A model generated the notes under the pieces. The model saw only the letters and a program-made list of their open reading frames with translations. It did no database searches and was not told the origin of the DNA. The position numbers were made by a program, and so were the translations under genes. Source: Sporolactobacillus sp. CQH2019 (GTDB lineage: Bacteria > Bacillota > Bacilli > Bacillales > Sporolactobacillaceae). Taken from it: a stretch of 64,000 nucleotides of DNA. Shown here one piece after another: positions 9,049 through 18,319 of this stretch (position 1 is the stretch's first letter; each line of letters starts with the position of its first letter). The stretch spans positions 217,641 to 281,640 of the forward strand of contig NZ_JARAJZ010000005.1 of the NCBI RefSeq assembly GCF_028765345.1. The letters run 5' to 3'.

Positions 9049-9106
9049 TTCCGATATTCATTTAAAAATAAGAAGAATTGGCAACAGGAAAAAGGGAGGA
9101 AAAACA

Positions 9107-10291
9107 ATGCAGTTAGCAAAAAGAGTGGAAACGATCACGCCTTCCAGTACGCTGGCTATTACGGCGAAAGCGGGCGAACTCGCCGCCCAGGGCTATGATG
9201 TGATCGGCCTCGGAGCCGGCCAGCCTGATTTCAACACACCGGATTTTATCATCGACGCAGCCATGGACGCAGTGAAAGCCGGGCATACAAAGTACACACC
9301 GACAGCGGGACTGCCCGCACTTAAAGAAGCGATCATCGGCAAACTGAAACGCGATCAGGGATTCGACTACAGGCCGTCGGAGATCATCGTCGGAAACGGG
9401 GCGAAGCATGTGCTGTATCTCTTGTTTCAGGCACTTCTTAATCCGGGCGATGAAGTGATTATCCCTGCTCCTTACTGGGTAAGCTATCCGGAACAGGTAA
9501 AACTGGCCGGCGGCGTGCCGGTGCCTATTGCCACAACCCAGGAACAGCAATTCAAAATAACGGCCGGCGATCTTGAAAAAGCCGTCACGGACAAAACGAA
9601 AGCGATCATCATTAACTCACCGAGCAACCCGACAGGGATGATTTATACCGATGACGAACTGAAGCCGATCGCCGAATATTGTCTGGAGCACAACATTTTG
9701 ATCATTTCAGACGAAATCTATGAAAAGTTGATCTATAACGGAAATTCCTTCCGTTCAATCGCCCAGATTTCCGATCGGGTCAAGGCGCAGACGGTCGTCA
9801 TTAACGGAGTCTCCAAATCGCATGCGATGACCGGCTGGCGGATCGGCTATGCCGCAGGGAATTCAGAACTCATCCGGGCAATGACCAATATTGCCAGCCA
9901 CAGCACATCCAACCCTGCATCGGTGTCCCAGTACGCGGCGATCGCCGCCTATACCGGCCCTCAGGAAAGTGTCGAGAAGATGCGCCGGGCTTTCGAAAAA
10001 CGGCTGAATACGGTTTATGATCAGCTGATTGCGCTGCCGGGCGTTGTCTGTGCGAAACCGCAGGGAGCTTTTTATCTGTTTCCCAATATTGAAGAGGCAA
10101 GCCGTTCCTGCGGCTTCGATCAGGTTTCGGACTGGGTTTCTGCTCTTCTCAACGAGGAAAAGGTAGCCGTCGTACCGGGCGCGGGATTCGGGGCTCCGGA
10201 ACATATCCGCCTGTCCTACGCAACCTCGCTCGAGAAATTCGAAAAAGCGCTGGACAGAATGGAGCATTTTATTAAAACGCATCGGAAATAA
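9107..10291 (+). CDS. aspB: PLP-dependent aminotransferase, aspartate aminotransferase type
   Basis: 394-residue fold-type I aminotransferase. SNPTG at 173-177, Asp202 that holds the pyridine nitrogen, and the PLP-binding Lys237 in SKSHAMTGWRIGY match class I aspartate aminotransferases of the AspB group. It interconverts aspartate and oxaloacetate with glutamate/2-oxoglutarate. GGGAGG precedes ATG by nine bases. The position between ypmB and asnS matches B. subtilis. Aspartate made here could also supply PanD and asparagine charging. Confidence 0.92.
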   Translation: MQLAKRVETITPSSTLAITAKAGELAAQGYDVIGLGAGQPDFNTPDFIIDAAMDAVKAGHTKYTPTAGLPALKEAIIGKLKRDQGFDYRPSEIIVGNGAKHVLYLLFQALLNPGDEVIIPAPYWVSYPEQVKLAGGVPVPIATTQEQQFKITAGDLEKAVTDKTKAIIINSPSNPTGMIYTDDELKPIAEYCLEHNILIISDEIYEKLIYNGNSFRSIAQISDRVKAQTVVINGVSKSHAMTGWRIGYAAGNSELIRAMTNIASHSTSNPASVSQYAAIAAYTGPQESVEKMRRAFEKRLNTVYDQLIALPGVVCAKPQGAFYLFPNIEEASRSCGFDQVSDWVSALLNEEKVAVVPGAGFGAPEHIRLSYATSLEKFEKALDRMEHFIKTHRK

Positions 10292-10303
10292 ATCAGGTAA
10301 AGG

Positions 10304-10352
10304 AAAACGGGACAGAGTCAGGGCTCAGACAGCGGCCGGGTCCCGGTTTTCT
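10304..10352 (+). terminator. Terminator after aspB
   Basis: AAAACGGGAC (10304-10313) pairs with GTCCCGGTTTT (one bulged G), followed by CTTATAC. A leading A-tract and trailing T-tract flank a GC stem. It separates aspB from asnS; no T-box core motif is seen in this gap. Confidence 0.6.
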
Positions 10353-10422
10353 TATACTTAAATTCCGCTAATCCTTTCATATTTTTATCTGTCAGGGTTG
10401 AACCATGGGGGTCTTTACGAAA

Positions 10423-11715
10423 ATGAAAGCAACGATTGCTGAAGTCAATCAATATATCGGCCGGGAAGTCACGATCGGAGCCTGGCTTGCGAACAAACGG
10501 TCGAGCGGGAAAATTCAATTTCTTGAGCTTCGGGACGGAACCGGTTTTATTCAAGGTGTCGTTCTGAAAAATGAGGTCAATGAAAAAGATTGGGAAGAGG
10601 CAGGGGAACTGACTCAGGAAAGTTCGCTGTACATCACAGGAACCGTGCGTGAGGACAAACGGGCTCCCTCAGGATTTGAGCTGACGGTCTCGTCGCTTGA
10701 GCCGATCCAGATTACAAGCGATTACCCGATTACGCCGAAGGAACATGGCGTCGAATTTCTGATGGACCATCGCCACCTTTGGCTGAGATCAAGCCGGCAG
10801 CATGCGATATTGAGAATCCGCAATCAGGTGATTAAGGCAACGTACGATTTTTTTAATGATCACGGTTTCATTAAAGTGGATCCGCCGATACTGACCGGCA
10901 GCTCGGCTGAAGGAACGACCGATCTGTTCCGTACTAAATACTTTGATCGTGACGCCTATCTGTCGCAGAGCGGCCAGCTTTATATGGAGGCCGCGGCGAT
11001 GGCCTTCGGAAAGGTATTTTCTTTCGGACCGGCCTTCCGGGCGGAAAAATCGAAGACACGCCGCCATCTGATCGAATTCTGGATGATTGAACCGGAAATG
11101 GCTTTTACGGATCACGAAGAAAGTCTGAAGCTTCAGGAAGAATACGTCGCATACATCGTGCAGGAAGTGCTGAAAAACTGCCGGCCTGAATTAAAGGCAA
11201 TCGGCCGCGACACGGCAAAGCTCGAAAAGATCCAGGCACCGTTCCCGCGCATAACCTATGATCAGGCAGTTGAATTTTTGAAAGAGCAAGGGTTTGACGA
11301 CATTGAATGGGGCGACGATTTCGGTTCCCCGCATGAAACGGCCATCGCCGAACATTTTGATGTCCCTGTTTTCGTGACTGAATATCCCGCCAAGGCAAAA
11401 GCATTCTATATGAAGCCCGTCCCCGGCCGCGAGGAGGTCGTTCTCTGCGCTGATCTCCTGGCTCCCGAAGGCTACGGAGAAATCATCGGCGGAAGCCAGC
11501 GGATCGATGACCTCAAGCTGATGGAGGAGCGTTACCGGCAATACCATCTGACCGATCCGTCGTACAAATGGTATTTGGAACTTCGCCAATACGGCTCCGT
11601 ACCGCATTCGGGGTTCGGATTAGGCCTGGAACGGGCGATTGCCTGGATCTGCGGACTGGAACACATCCGCGAAGCCATTCCGTTCCCGAGACTGCTGAAC
11701 CGCATTTATCCGTGA
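10423..11715 (+). CDS. asnS: Asparaginyl-tRNA synthetase
   Basis: Class IIb aminoacyl-tRNA synthetase: N-terminal OB-fold anticodon domain ([24 protein letters not shown] starts it), then catalytic core with class II motif 2 ([11 protein letters not shown]) and motif 3 ([12 protein letters not shown]). From the ATG at 10423 the product is 430 residues, the same as B. subtilis AsnS; an ATG six codons upstream is in frame but would add a non-conserved tail. A G-rich run lies about 11 bases before the chosen start. Confidence 0.93.
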   Translation: MKATIAEVNQYIGREVTIGAWLANKRSSGKIQFLELRDGTGFIQGVVLKNEVNEKDWEEAGELTQESSLYITGTVREDKRAPSGFELTVSSLEPIQITSDYPITPKEHGVEFLMDHRHLWLRSSRQHAILRIRNQVIKATYDFFNDHGFIKVDPPILTGSSAEGTTDLFRTKYFDRDAYLSQSGQLYMEAAAMAFGKVFSFGPAFRAEKSKTRRHLIEFWMIEPEMAFTDHEESLKLQEEYVAYIVQEVLKNCRPELKAIGRDTAKLEKIQAPFPRITYDQAVEFLKEQGFDDIEWGDDFGSPHETAIAEHFDVPVFVTEYPAKAKAFYMKPVPGREEVVLCADLLAPEGYGEIIGGSQRIDDLKLMEERYRQYHLTDPSYKWYLELRQYGSVPHSGFGLGLERAIAWICGLEHIREAIPFPRLLNRIYP

Positions 11716-11739
11716 GCGGACGGAACAATCACAGACGGA

Positions 11740-11781
11740 CCGGTGAAAAAATCACAATCGATTTTTTCACCGGCTTTTTTT
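11740..11781 (+). terminator. Strong terminator after asnS
   Basis: Perfect 14-base stem: CCGGTGAAAAAATC and GATTTTTTCACCGG around a 6-base loop, followed by CTTTTTTT. Confidence 0.92.
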
Positions 11782-11864
11782 ATATGTACAGGGCTTTAAC
11801 GGCGGCCGGGCCTCGGCAGGCAGCGCTGAAACCGTGCCGAATTTATTTTTTTTCAATTTAATCA

Positions 11865-11873
11865 TGATATAAT
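11865..11873 (+). promoter_or_regulatory. Extended -10 promoter for dnaD
   Basis: TGATATAAT, extended -10 element, 20 bases before the dnaD start codon; no strong -35. It would give a very short 5' leader containing the GAGGTG ribosome site. Confidence 0.6.
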
Positions 11874-11892
11874 GGTCCGTGAGGTGTCAAAT

Positions 11893-12591
11893 ATGGATAA
11901 AAAGTTCATGTTGAATCTTCTGATGAAGGGCGATGTCAATATTCCGGCATTGCTTATTGAACATTATCATGCGATCGGACTGAATGAACAGGAATGTATG
12001 ATGCTGATTCAGGTTCATTCTTTTATTATAAAAGGTGATGACTTTCCTACCTTTGACGACCTGGCTCAAAGGATGACTCTCGATGAGACGGCGTGCGCCG
12101 ATATGCTTCGCCGCCTGATCCAGCACGGATTCCTGTCGATTGTTCAGAAAAAGGAAAACCAGATATACTCCGAGGCCTATTCGCTTCTGCCGCTCTGGGA
12201 CAGGCTGCTGAGCTATGCCTACGGCAAAGAAAGCAAGGCTGCGGAAGAAGAGGGCGAAAAAGCGCTTTACACGATTTTTGAACGTGAGTTCGGCCGTCCG
12301 CTCTCGCCGATCGAGTGCGAGTCTCTGGCGATGTGGACGGATGAGGATCATCATTCGCCCCAGCTGATTAAAGCCGCACTTCGTGAAGCGGTTGTTTCGG
12401 GCAAACTGAATTTCCGCTACATCGACCGAATCCTTTTCGATTGGAAAAAGAACGGAATCAAAACGCTGGCCCAGGCAAAAGAGCACGGCGAAAATATCAG
12501 ACGCCACCAGCAGCTGCCGCGGCAAAGGAAGGAAAACGAAACGAAAAAAAATCCGAAAATGCCCGCCTATGACTGGCTGGATAATGGCTGA
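11893..12591 (+). CDS. dnaD: DNA replication initiation protein DnaD
   Basis: 232 residues, identical in length to B. subtilis DnaD. An N-terminal winged-helix DDBH1 domain (1-100) is followed by a DDBH2 helical domain with the YIDRILFDWKKNGI motif (about 177-190) that binds DNA and DnaA. DnaD acts in primosome assembly with DnaB and DnaI. The chosen ATG has GAGGTG seven bases upstream; an ATG seven codons earlier overlaps the -10 box and is unlikely. First gene of a dnaD-nth-ypoC operon. Confidence 0.92.
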   Translation: MDKKFMLNLLMKGDVNIPALLIEHYHAIGLNEQECMMLIQVHSFIIKGDDFPTFDDLAQRMTLDETACADMLRRLIQHGFLSIVQKKENQIYSEAYSLLPLWDRLLSYAYGKESKAAEEEGEKALYTIFEREFGRPLSPIECESLAMWTDEDHHSPQLIKAALREAVVSGKLNFRYIDRILFDWKKNGIKTLAQAKEHGENIRRHQQLPRQRKENETKKNPKMPAYDWLDNG

Positions 12592-12596
12592 GGGGG

Positions 12597-13292
12597 GTGG
12601 AGTCCATTCTGAATCAGAGCCAGATTGACTCGGTGCTTGAGACGATCGCCGCGATGTTCCCGGACGCACATTGCGAGCTGAATCACCGCAATCCCTTTGA
12701 ACTGGCAATCGCCGTCATGCTTTCCGCCCAGTGCACCGATGCCCTGGTCAACCGTGTGACGGCGAGCCTTTTTGAAAAATACCGTGTCCCTGAAGACTAT
12801 CTTTCCGTTCCGCTGGAAGAATTGCAAAGTGACATCCGGTCGATCGGGCTTTACCGCAATAAGGCGAAGCACATCCGGCAAATGTGCGAGCGGATCATTG
12901 AAGATTATGGCGGGGAACTGCCCCGGAATCGTGAGGAACTGATCAAGCTGCCGGGAATCGGCCGCAAGTCGGCCAATGTGATTGTGTCCGTTGCCTTTGG
13001 AGAACCGGCGCTTGCCGTCGATACGCACGTTGAACGTGTGACCAAGCGGCTCGGCATCTGCCGCTGGAAAGACAGTGTCCTTGATGTGGAAAAAACGCTG
13101 ATGCGGCGGGTTCCCAGAGAAAAGTGGTCGGAAACGCATCATCGCCTGATCTTTTTTGGCCGCTATCATTGCAAAGCGCAGGCCCCGAAGTGCCCGGAGT
13201 GCCCGCTGCTCGATCTCTGCAGGGAGGGACGGAAACGGATACGGATGAGGGGAGGAGGCCTTGCTGTTGCAGAAGAGCGAAACGACGCTTAA
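12597..13292 (+). CDS. nth: Endonuclease III (DNA glycosylase/AP lyase)
   Basis: Base-excision repair enzyme for oxidised pyrimidines. Helix-hairpin-helix LPGIGRKSANVIV (118-130) with catalytic Lys124, catalytic Asp142 in VDTHVERV, and a 4Fe-4S cluster motif Cys192-x6-Cys199-x2-Cys202-x5-Cys208. The GTG start lies very close to the G-rich ribosome site; an ATT three codons in aligns better with homologues and may be the true start. Overlaps ypoC by 26 bases. Confidence 0.93.
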   Translation: MESILNQSQIDSVLETIAAMFPDAHCELNHRNPFELAIAVMLSAQCTDALVNRVTASLFEKYRVPEDYLSVPLEELQSDIRSIGLYRNKAKHIRQMCERIIEDYGGELPRNREELIKLPGIGRKSANVIVSVAFGEPALAVDTHVERVTKRLGICRWKDSVLDVEKTLMRRVPREKWSETHHRLIFFGRYHCKAQAPKCPECPLLDLCREGRKRIRMRGGGLAVAEERNDA

Positions 13293-13782
13293 TGTACCGG
13301 CATCTTTCTGCTTTCCTCCGTTTTATGAAAGAGAAGCGCATGTTACATTTTCCGATGCCGGTACGGCCGGAAGGGAACAGCCTTTCTTTTACGACATTCT
13401 GTTTATTGAAAAGCCTTCGTCGCTTTCTTCATGGCCGTGGGAAGATCCGTTGCGGGATTTTAATCGCAGCTGGCCCGACAGACGCGCCGGAATCGCCGAG
13501 GCGTTCCGCAGCCGCGACCGGAAACGGGCAGAGAAGCCGATGATTCAGGCGCTGGCGCTTTTTATCGATCAGGCCGTCTGGTCATCGGGAAGGGCGGTCG
13601 ACAGCCTGTCGCCGCAGCATCTGATGAAAACAGTGGCCAGTCTGCCCTATGCCCCGCTTAATATTGAGGGAAGGCTCTCCTATATCATCAAACAGCCCGA
13701 TCACTATCTTTCATTCATCCAGCTGAACCAGCTGGATGAAGAGCTGAAGAAAAAACTTGCCGTCTACAAGAAAAAAGGATGA
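13267..13782 (+). CDS. ypoC: YpoC-like protein
   Basis: 171-residue soluble protein of the YpoC family, with WSSGRAVDSLSPQHLM and YAPLNIEGRLSYIIKQPDHYLSF conserved-type segments. Function unknown. Its place after nth and convergent with ponA matches B. subtilis. The start is taken as TTG at 13267, eight bases after GGAGGAGG; a TTG two codons earlier is too close to that site. Confidence 0.72.
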   Translation: MQKSETTLNVPASFCFPPFYEREAHVTFSDAGTAGREQPFFYDILFIEKPSSLSSWPWEDPLRDFNRSWPDRRAGIAEAFRSRDRKRAEKPMIQALALFIDQAVWSSGRAVDSLSPQHLMKTVASLPYAPLNIEGRLSYIIKQPDHYLSFIQLNQLDEELKKKLAVYKKKG

Positions 13783-13833
13783 AAAGAGAGGACGTCCCGC
13801 CGTCGAATTTCCGACGATGGGACGTCCTCTTTC
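13783..13833. terminator. Bidirectional terminator between ypoC and ponA
   Basis: GAGGACGTCCC (13788-13798) pairs with GGGACGTCCTC (13819-13829), with CGTCG/CGACG pairing inside, flanked by A and T tracts. Serves the two convergent genes. Confidence 0.88.
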
Positions 13834-13885
13834 AATGCACATTCATAAGTACTTGTAAATAAAACTGAGCCGGCTTCTGTCTGTT

Positions 13886-16258
13886 TTACTGTCCGCTCGA
13901 CGGCTTTTGTTGAGTCGTGTTCTGCTGATTTTGCTGCGTCGGCTTTGACGACGCAGCAGGCGGGGTTGAAGAAGAGCCAGCGCTGCTAGAAGCGGGAGTC
14001 GTGCTCGAGCTGCTTGGACTGCTCGAACTGATCGGCGTGCTTGAGCTGCTTGAACTGATCGGCACGCTTGAACTTGCCGCACTGCTGCTCGAACTGCTTG
14101 AACTGCTCGAGCTGCTGTTATTTTTATCTGCCGCCTGATTCTGCTGCTGGGTCTGATAATTCAGAGCCTCGCTTGAATTTTTGACGGCCAGTTCGCCGCC
14201 GATATTGATCACGGAGCCCGGCCGCGTAAAATCGGGTGCTCCCTGCATGAATTCACTCATGATGTCGCGGAAGATGATCTGCGAATATTTTTGTTCATTT
14301 TGGCCCAGGAAGGTTCCGTAATTACTGTCGCTCGGTTTGTTCTGATTCACATCGTAACCGGTCCAGACGGCCGCCGTCAGCCTGCTTGTATAGCCGACAA
14401 ACCAGGCGTCAAGCGCGCCGTGGCTTTGATCGTACGGTGAAATCTGGTATTGCTGCGCGTATTTGTCGTCGATGTTCTGTGTTCCGGTTTTGCCTGCAAG
14501 CGGCACGCCGGGAATATCCGCAGTGACACCGGTTCCGGAAGTCATGACGCTTTTCAGCATGTCGGTAATCATATACGCCGTATAATCGTGCATCGCCACA
14601 TGCCGTGTATGATTCAGATTAATCACTTCGCCATCCGGGAAAACGACTTTCGTCACAGCATACGGCTGATTGTAAACGCCGCTGTTTCCGAATGCCGCGT
14701 AAGCTCCCGACATCTGCAGAGGCGAAGAAAAGAAGGGACCGATCGCATAAGATTGATAGATGCTGTTAAAATTGAATCCCAGATTGTTTGCAAACGAGCG
14801 AACGTCCGCAGCGCCGTTCGGCGTGCTGAGCAGGGTCTGCATCGTCCGGACGGCAGGCGCGTTCCGGGACAGGGCCAGCGCCCGGCGCATCGTCATTTTG
14901 CCCATGTATTGGTTGTCCCAGTCGGAAACAGACACTCCCTGGGAACCCGACTGTGTATAATACGTTTTCGTATCGTCCACCTGATGGTTGGTCGACCAGT
15001 TCAGATACTCGATGGCGGGGCCGTAATCCATAATGGGTTTAGCCGTCGAACCGACACTGCCGGTATTGATATACGACCAGTTTGTATTGAGATATTGATA
15101 GTTTCGCCCGCCGCCGAGAGCACGGATCGCTCCGGTCTGGGTATCGATCACCGCCACGCCGGCCTGAAAGTTTTTCTGGACATTGGAGAAGTTATTGCTG
15201 TTATTCAGCACATCTTCCGTCCGCTGCTGGACGGACGGATTCAGCGTCGTGTAAATTTTCAGGCCGCCTGAATCAAATTGTTTATCGGTGACCAGCTTTT
15301 GATCGTTAACCAGCACTTTACGGACATAATCGACGAATGAGCTGTATTTTCTGTTGCTGACCGGAATGTCCCGATGATCCTTGGTCATTTCTTTCATGGG
15401 GACACTTTTGGCTTTGGCAGCCTGGGCCGGCGTAATCGCCTTATATTTGGCCATCAGATCGAGGACCAGATCACGCCGCTCTTTTGCCTGAACCGGGTGG
15501 AGAATCGGGTCGTAGTAACCCGGATTCTGTGTCATTCCCGCAAGCATCGCAGCCTGTTCCAGCGTCACATTCTGAATGGGGCGCCCGAAAAATTTTTCCG
15601 ATGCGGCCGCCACGCCGTAAGTCGGCCCTTCGCCCAAATAAATATCGTTCAAATACATTTCAAGAATCTGTTTTTTCGTGTACTTTTTTTCCAGCTGAAT
15701 CGCGAGATAGGCTTCCTGAATCTTTCTTGTAAACGTTTTATTCTGTGTCAGCAGCGCATTGCGCACGACCTGCTGAGTGATCGTGCTCCCGCCTTCCGAT
15801 TTATAGCCGTTCGTAAATTGGGCGACGGTCGCTCCGAGAATACGGATCGGGTCGATCCCGAAATGCTGGTAGAAACGGACATCTTCTGTAGAGATAAAAG
15901 CGTCCTGCACCACAAGCGGAATCGAGTTGATACTTGTATACATTCTGTCCTGGCCGGTATCCACATTGGTCGCCTTATTGCCGTTCTGATCATAGATAAC
16001 GGATGATACCTGATTGCGCAGCGCATCTGCGTTCAGCGGCGGAGCGCTCTTAATGATCGCAAGCACGGTCACCGTGCCGGCCAAAAGTAAAAACAAGAAA
16101 ATAAGAGACAAAATGAGTAGGATGCGCTTAAACCATCGCCCTTTTTTGCCTCCTCCCTTCGAAGATTTCTTCCCATTTTTTTTCTGAGACTTATTTGCTT
16201 TCAGCTTTTCCATTTCAGCTGACCGCCGTCTCTCCATACGCGAGTGATATTCAACCAT
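13886..16258 (-). CDS. ponA: Class A penicillin-binding protein 1A/1B
   Basis: 790-residue bifunctional peptidoglycan synthase. Basic cytoplasmic N-terminus, one membrane helix (45-68), GT51 glycosyltransferase domain with catalytic Glu125 in STEDVRFYQHFG and EGGSTITQQ (155-163), then transpeptidase with Ser404 in STAKP, SRN (464-466) and KTGT (590-593). The C-terminus (about 715-775) is a serine-rich, low-complexity tail followed by a Gln/Thr-rich end. The ATG at 16258 is preferred (AGGTAGG nine bases upstream) over one 12 codons earlier. recU is immediately upstream, as in B. subtilis. Confidence 0.93.
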   Translation of the reverse strand: MVEYHSRMERRRSAEMEKLKANKSQKKNGKKSSKGGGKKGRWFKRILLILSLIFLFLLLAGTVTVLAIIKSAPPLNADALRNQVSSVIYDQNGNKATNVDTGQDRMYTSINSIPLVVQDAFISTEDVRFYQHFGIDPIRILGATVAQFTNGYKSEGGSTITQQVVRNALLTQNKTFTRKIQEAYLAIQLEKKYTKKQILEMYLNDIYLGEGPTYGVAAASEKFFGRPIQNVTLEQAAMLAGMTQNPGYYDPILHPVQAKERRDLVLDLMAKYKAITPAQAAKAKSVPMKEMTKDHRDIPVSNRKYSSFVDYVRKVLVNDQKLVTDKQFDSGGLKIYTTLNPSVQQRTEDVLNNSNNFSNVQKNFQAGVAVIDTQTGAIRALGGGRNYQYLNTNWSYINTGSVGSTAKPIMDYGPAIEYLNWSTNHQVDDTKTYYTQSGSQGVSVSDWDNQYMGKMTMRRALALSRNAPAVRTMQTLLSTPNGAADVRSFANNLGFNFNSIYQSYAIGPFFSSPLQMSGAYAAFGNSGVYNQPYAVTKVVFPDGEVINLNHTRHVAMHDYTAYMITDMLKSVMTSGTGVTADIPGVPLAGKTGTQNIDDKYAQQYQISPYDQSHGALDAWFVGYTSRLTAAVWTGYDVNQNKPSDSNYGTFLGQNEQKYSQIIFRDIMSEFMQGAPDFTRPGSVINIGGELAVKNSSEALNYQTQQQNQAADKNNSSSSSSSSSSSSAASSSVPISSSSSSTPISSSSPSSSSTTPASSSAGSSSTPPAASSKPTQQNQQNTTQQKPSSGQ

Positions 16259-16343
16259 GCTAAAAATCCTACCTTTCCGGAAAGCCAGTCCCATGGGTAT
16301 TACGCTTCATATTATTCGAGCGGCCCGGGAGATTATGACCAAC

Positions 16344-16949
16344 TTAAAAGTATACATCATTCACGACGCGAAGGTAATCAATTCGCGGCGCATAATTTTG
16401 CGGCACGAGGAATCCTTTTTTCTGAAACAGCGCTTTCGGCACCGATTTACGCCCGCCCTTACGCTGCGAGACTTTCCAGCACTCAGCTAAAATTCCTGCG
16501 TCCAGCAAATATACTTCATCGGCCTGAGTAAATCTGACGATAATAAAACCGATGCCTCCGTGACGTTTGATCCTTTCCATATGCTCGATCTGATGGCTGT
16601 GAAAATTTTTTAAAGGAATATAATTGGCGTGCGTCGTTTCTTTTGCTTCAAAATCGATGTATTTTCCTTTGTAGACACCGTTGTAGTCCGTTGTCGAGGC
16701 CTTGCGAAAATAGGCCTCGGTTATTTTAGCGGCGCTGCGTTTGGGGTAGTCGACATGAACGATCTGAACAGGCGTCGGTTTTTTATAGATAACCGCCCGG
16801 TCCGCATCTCTGTAGTATTGATTGGCCGCATTCAGGTCCTCTTCAAGCGTCATGCCGCGATGGCCGTAGACAACCGAATCCGCCGCCGTTTGCTGTCTGC
16901 GGTTTCCCGATTCCTTATACGGCTGTCCATTCGGATAAAAGAATGTCAA
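16344..16949 (-). CDS. recU: Holliday junction resolvase RecU
   Basis: 201-residue endonuclease that cuts Holliday junctions in recombination and chromosome segregation. Conserved RGMTLEEDLN, KKPTPVQIVHV, STTDYNGVYKGKYIDFEAKET (metal-binding Asp, Glu, Lys) and the HQIEHM helix are all RecU signatures. The start is TTG at 16947-16949 with AAAGGAG nine bases upstream, giving the usual FYPNG N-terminus; an ATG 13 codons earlier adds a non-conserved extension. Operon with ponA (85-base gap). Confidence 0.92.
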   Translation of the reverse strand: MTFFYPNGQPYKESGNRRQQTAADSVVYGHRGMTLEEDLNAANQYYRDADRAVIYKKPTPVQIVHVDYPKRSAAKITEAYFRKASTTDYNGVYKGKYIDFEAKETTHANYIPLKNFHSHQIEHMERIKRHGGIGFIIVRFTQADEVYLLDAGILAECWKVSQRKGGRKSVPKALFQKKGFLVPQNYAPRIDYLRVVNDVYF

Positions 16950-17226
16950 ATGATAAAGGCTCCTTTCCAAAAAATCGCAAAAAATCACTTCTTATAATTT
17001 TCGATAAGAATCGGAATATCTTTACCACAGTATACCAAAACGAACGCCAATCGTGTGCTAGTTTACGTATAAACGAACATACATTCCGTTAAAATTATGA
17101 CGAATTGATTAAAGTCGTACAAATTTTCACTAGTTTTGCCGGAGTCGTTCGAGTTCTGTCGGACAGGCAGGGTTTCCTCCATCTGCTCTAGAAAATTTAA
17201 ACAAACAGCTGAAAGAAGGTTGATTC

Positions 17227-17520
17227 ATGAGCGGATTGAGAACGGTTGAGGCATGCAAAGGATTGTCGGCACAGGCATTGGATTATAAAATGGACTACCT
17301 GTTAATGGAACTGGAGCATCTGGACAACAAGCTGGTCCGAAAAACCGAGGAAATGATCGGCGAACAGTTCGGCAGCTGCCGCCGGGAACTGTTCCGGATC
17401 GGCAGCGAAATCGCACACATCAATCGTTCTGTCAATCGTCTTGAAAAGAATCTGGATACTTTCAGTAAAACGGCGGCAGGAACGGCTCTGCCCGAATCGT
17501 CAATAGAAGTTCCGCAATGA
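17227..17520 (+). CDS. Small coiled-coil protein of unknown function
   Basis: 97 residues, mostly helical with heptad-like spacing (DYLLMELEHLDNKLVRKTEEMI and IAHINRSVNRLEKNLDTF regions) and two cysteines; no membrane segment. It lies where yppC/yppD occur in B. subtilis, divergent from recU, but I do not recognise the family. AAGAAGG precedes the ATG by 7 bases. Probably cytoplasmic. Confidence 0.6.
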   Translation: MSGLRTVEACKGLSAQALDYKMDYLLMELEHLDNKLVRKTEEMIGEQFGSCRRELFRIGSEIAHINRSVNRLEKNLDTFSKTAAGTALPESSIEVPQ

Positions 17521-17616
17521 AAAAGAGGGGCAGACGATCTCTTTGATTCCCGGTAAGTGTTTTTTTTCAGTACGCATGGTACACTAACAAGGGGATTTGT
17601 TTAAGAGGTGGCCGAA

Positions 17617-17985
17617 ATGGAAGAAGAAGAGGACAGCCGGCTGAGACGGCTGACCGCAGAGTTGAAAGAAAAAAACCGGGAAGCCTATGATCAATTTGTG
17701 AATCGGACCAACAGACCGGACTACAAAACCGATTTTTACGGCGAAGTGAAGCCGTTCGCCGACCGTGTCCAGCTATTGATCGATGCATGGCGGCCTCTTG
17801 CCGATCACTGGGTGAAAAGCAGGAGGCCGAAATATGTCTATCCGATACAGATTAAGGATACGTACGACAACCTGGCAATCGTCTGCGTCACCGCATTTCA
17901 AACGGATACACGCAAACGCCGTTTTTTTGAAACGATCAAAGCCGTTGATTACGTTTTAGAAAACATGCTCAGACAGATTGACTAG
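17617..17985 (+). CDS. yppE: YppE-like DUF1798 protein
   Basis: 122-residue helical protein matching YppE: the central RRPKYVYPIQIKDTYDNL segment and a KRRFFETIKAVDYVL C-terminal helix align with B. subtilis YppE, also near recU. Function unknown; small helical bundle. The ATG at 17617 is chosen because AGAGG lies 8 bases upstream; a GTG three codons earlier overlaps that site. Confidence 0.78.
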   Translation: MEEEEDSRLRRLTAELKEKNREAYDQFVNRTNRPDYKTDFYGEVKPFADRVQLLIDAWRPLADHWVKSRRPKYVYPIQIKDTYDNLAIVCVTAFQTDTRKRRFFETIKAVDYVLENMLRQID

Positions 17986-18006
17986 AGCAAGGTTTTCGGA
18001 TCCTGG

Positions 18007-18210
18007 TCAGCCGTTTAAGCGAACGAAAGACCAAAGTGTGAACAAGAAATAGGGAACACCGAACAGTAGGATCATCCAGTACATAATAGAAGCAATCGTT
18101 TCAAACGATCTTTCTGCCGGAAGCCGCTCCATCCGTCCGGCAAGCTGTTTCAAGCGTCCGTACCATTCCCTGCGTTTTTCGTGAAGCGATGCCGCAGCCG
18201 TCCTCGCCAT
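18007..18210 (-). CDS. Small single-pass membrane protein, unknown
   Basis: 67 residues: a basic amphipathic N-terminal half and one membrane helix at about 40-60 (YWMILLFGVPYFLFTLWSF). GGGAGG stands 6 bases upstream of the ATG, which supports translation. It converges on yppE. No family recognised. Confidence 0.6.
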   Translation of the reverse strand: MARTAAASLHEKRREWYGRLKQLAGRMERLPAERSFETIASIMYWMILLFGVPYFLFTLWSFVRLNG

Positions 18211-18319
18211 AATCTGCCTCCCTGCATTTTTTATTTCAGCTTATGGCTTGTCTCTCTTTTTTATTCCTTTCTGTTTTTCCCCCAAAAAATAAAGAACAAA
18301 AGAACGGCCGGCGCCGCCG

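Noticed and set aside
10292-10422. T-box leader for asnS
   Set aside because: No AGGGTGGNACCGCG core and no specifier stem; the hairpin is better explained as the aspB terminator.
14450-15271. 273-codon plus-strand ORF antisense to ponA
   Set aside because: It mirrors the ponA frame on the other strand; no ribosome site and biased composition typical of a shadow ORF.
17074-17087. CGAACATACATTCC between recU and the 97-residue gene as a second SOS box
   Set aside because: Only 12 of 14 consensus positions and one half-site is broken; it lies away from a clear recU promoter core.
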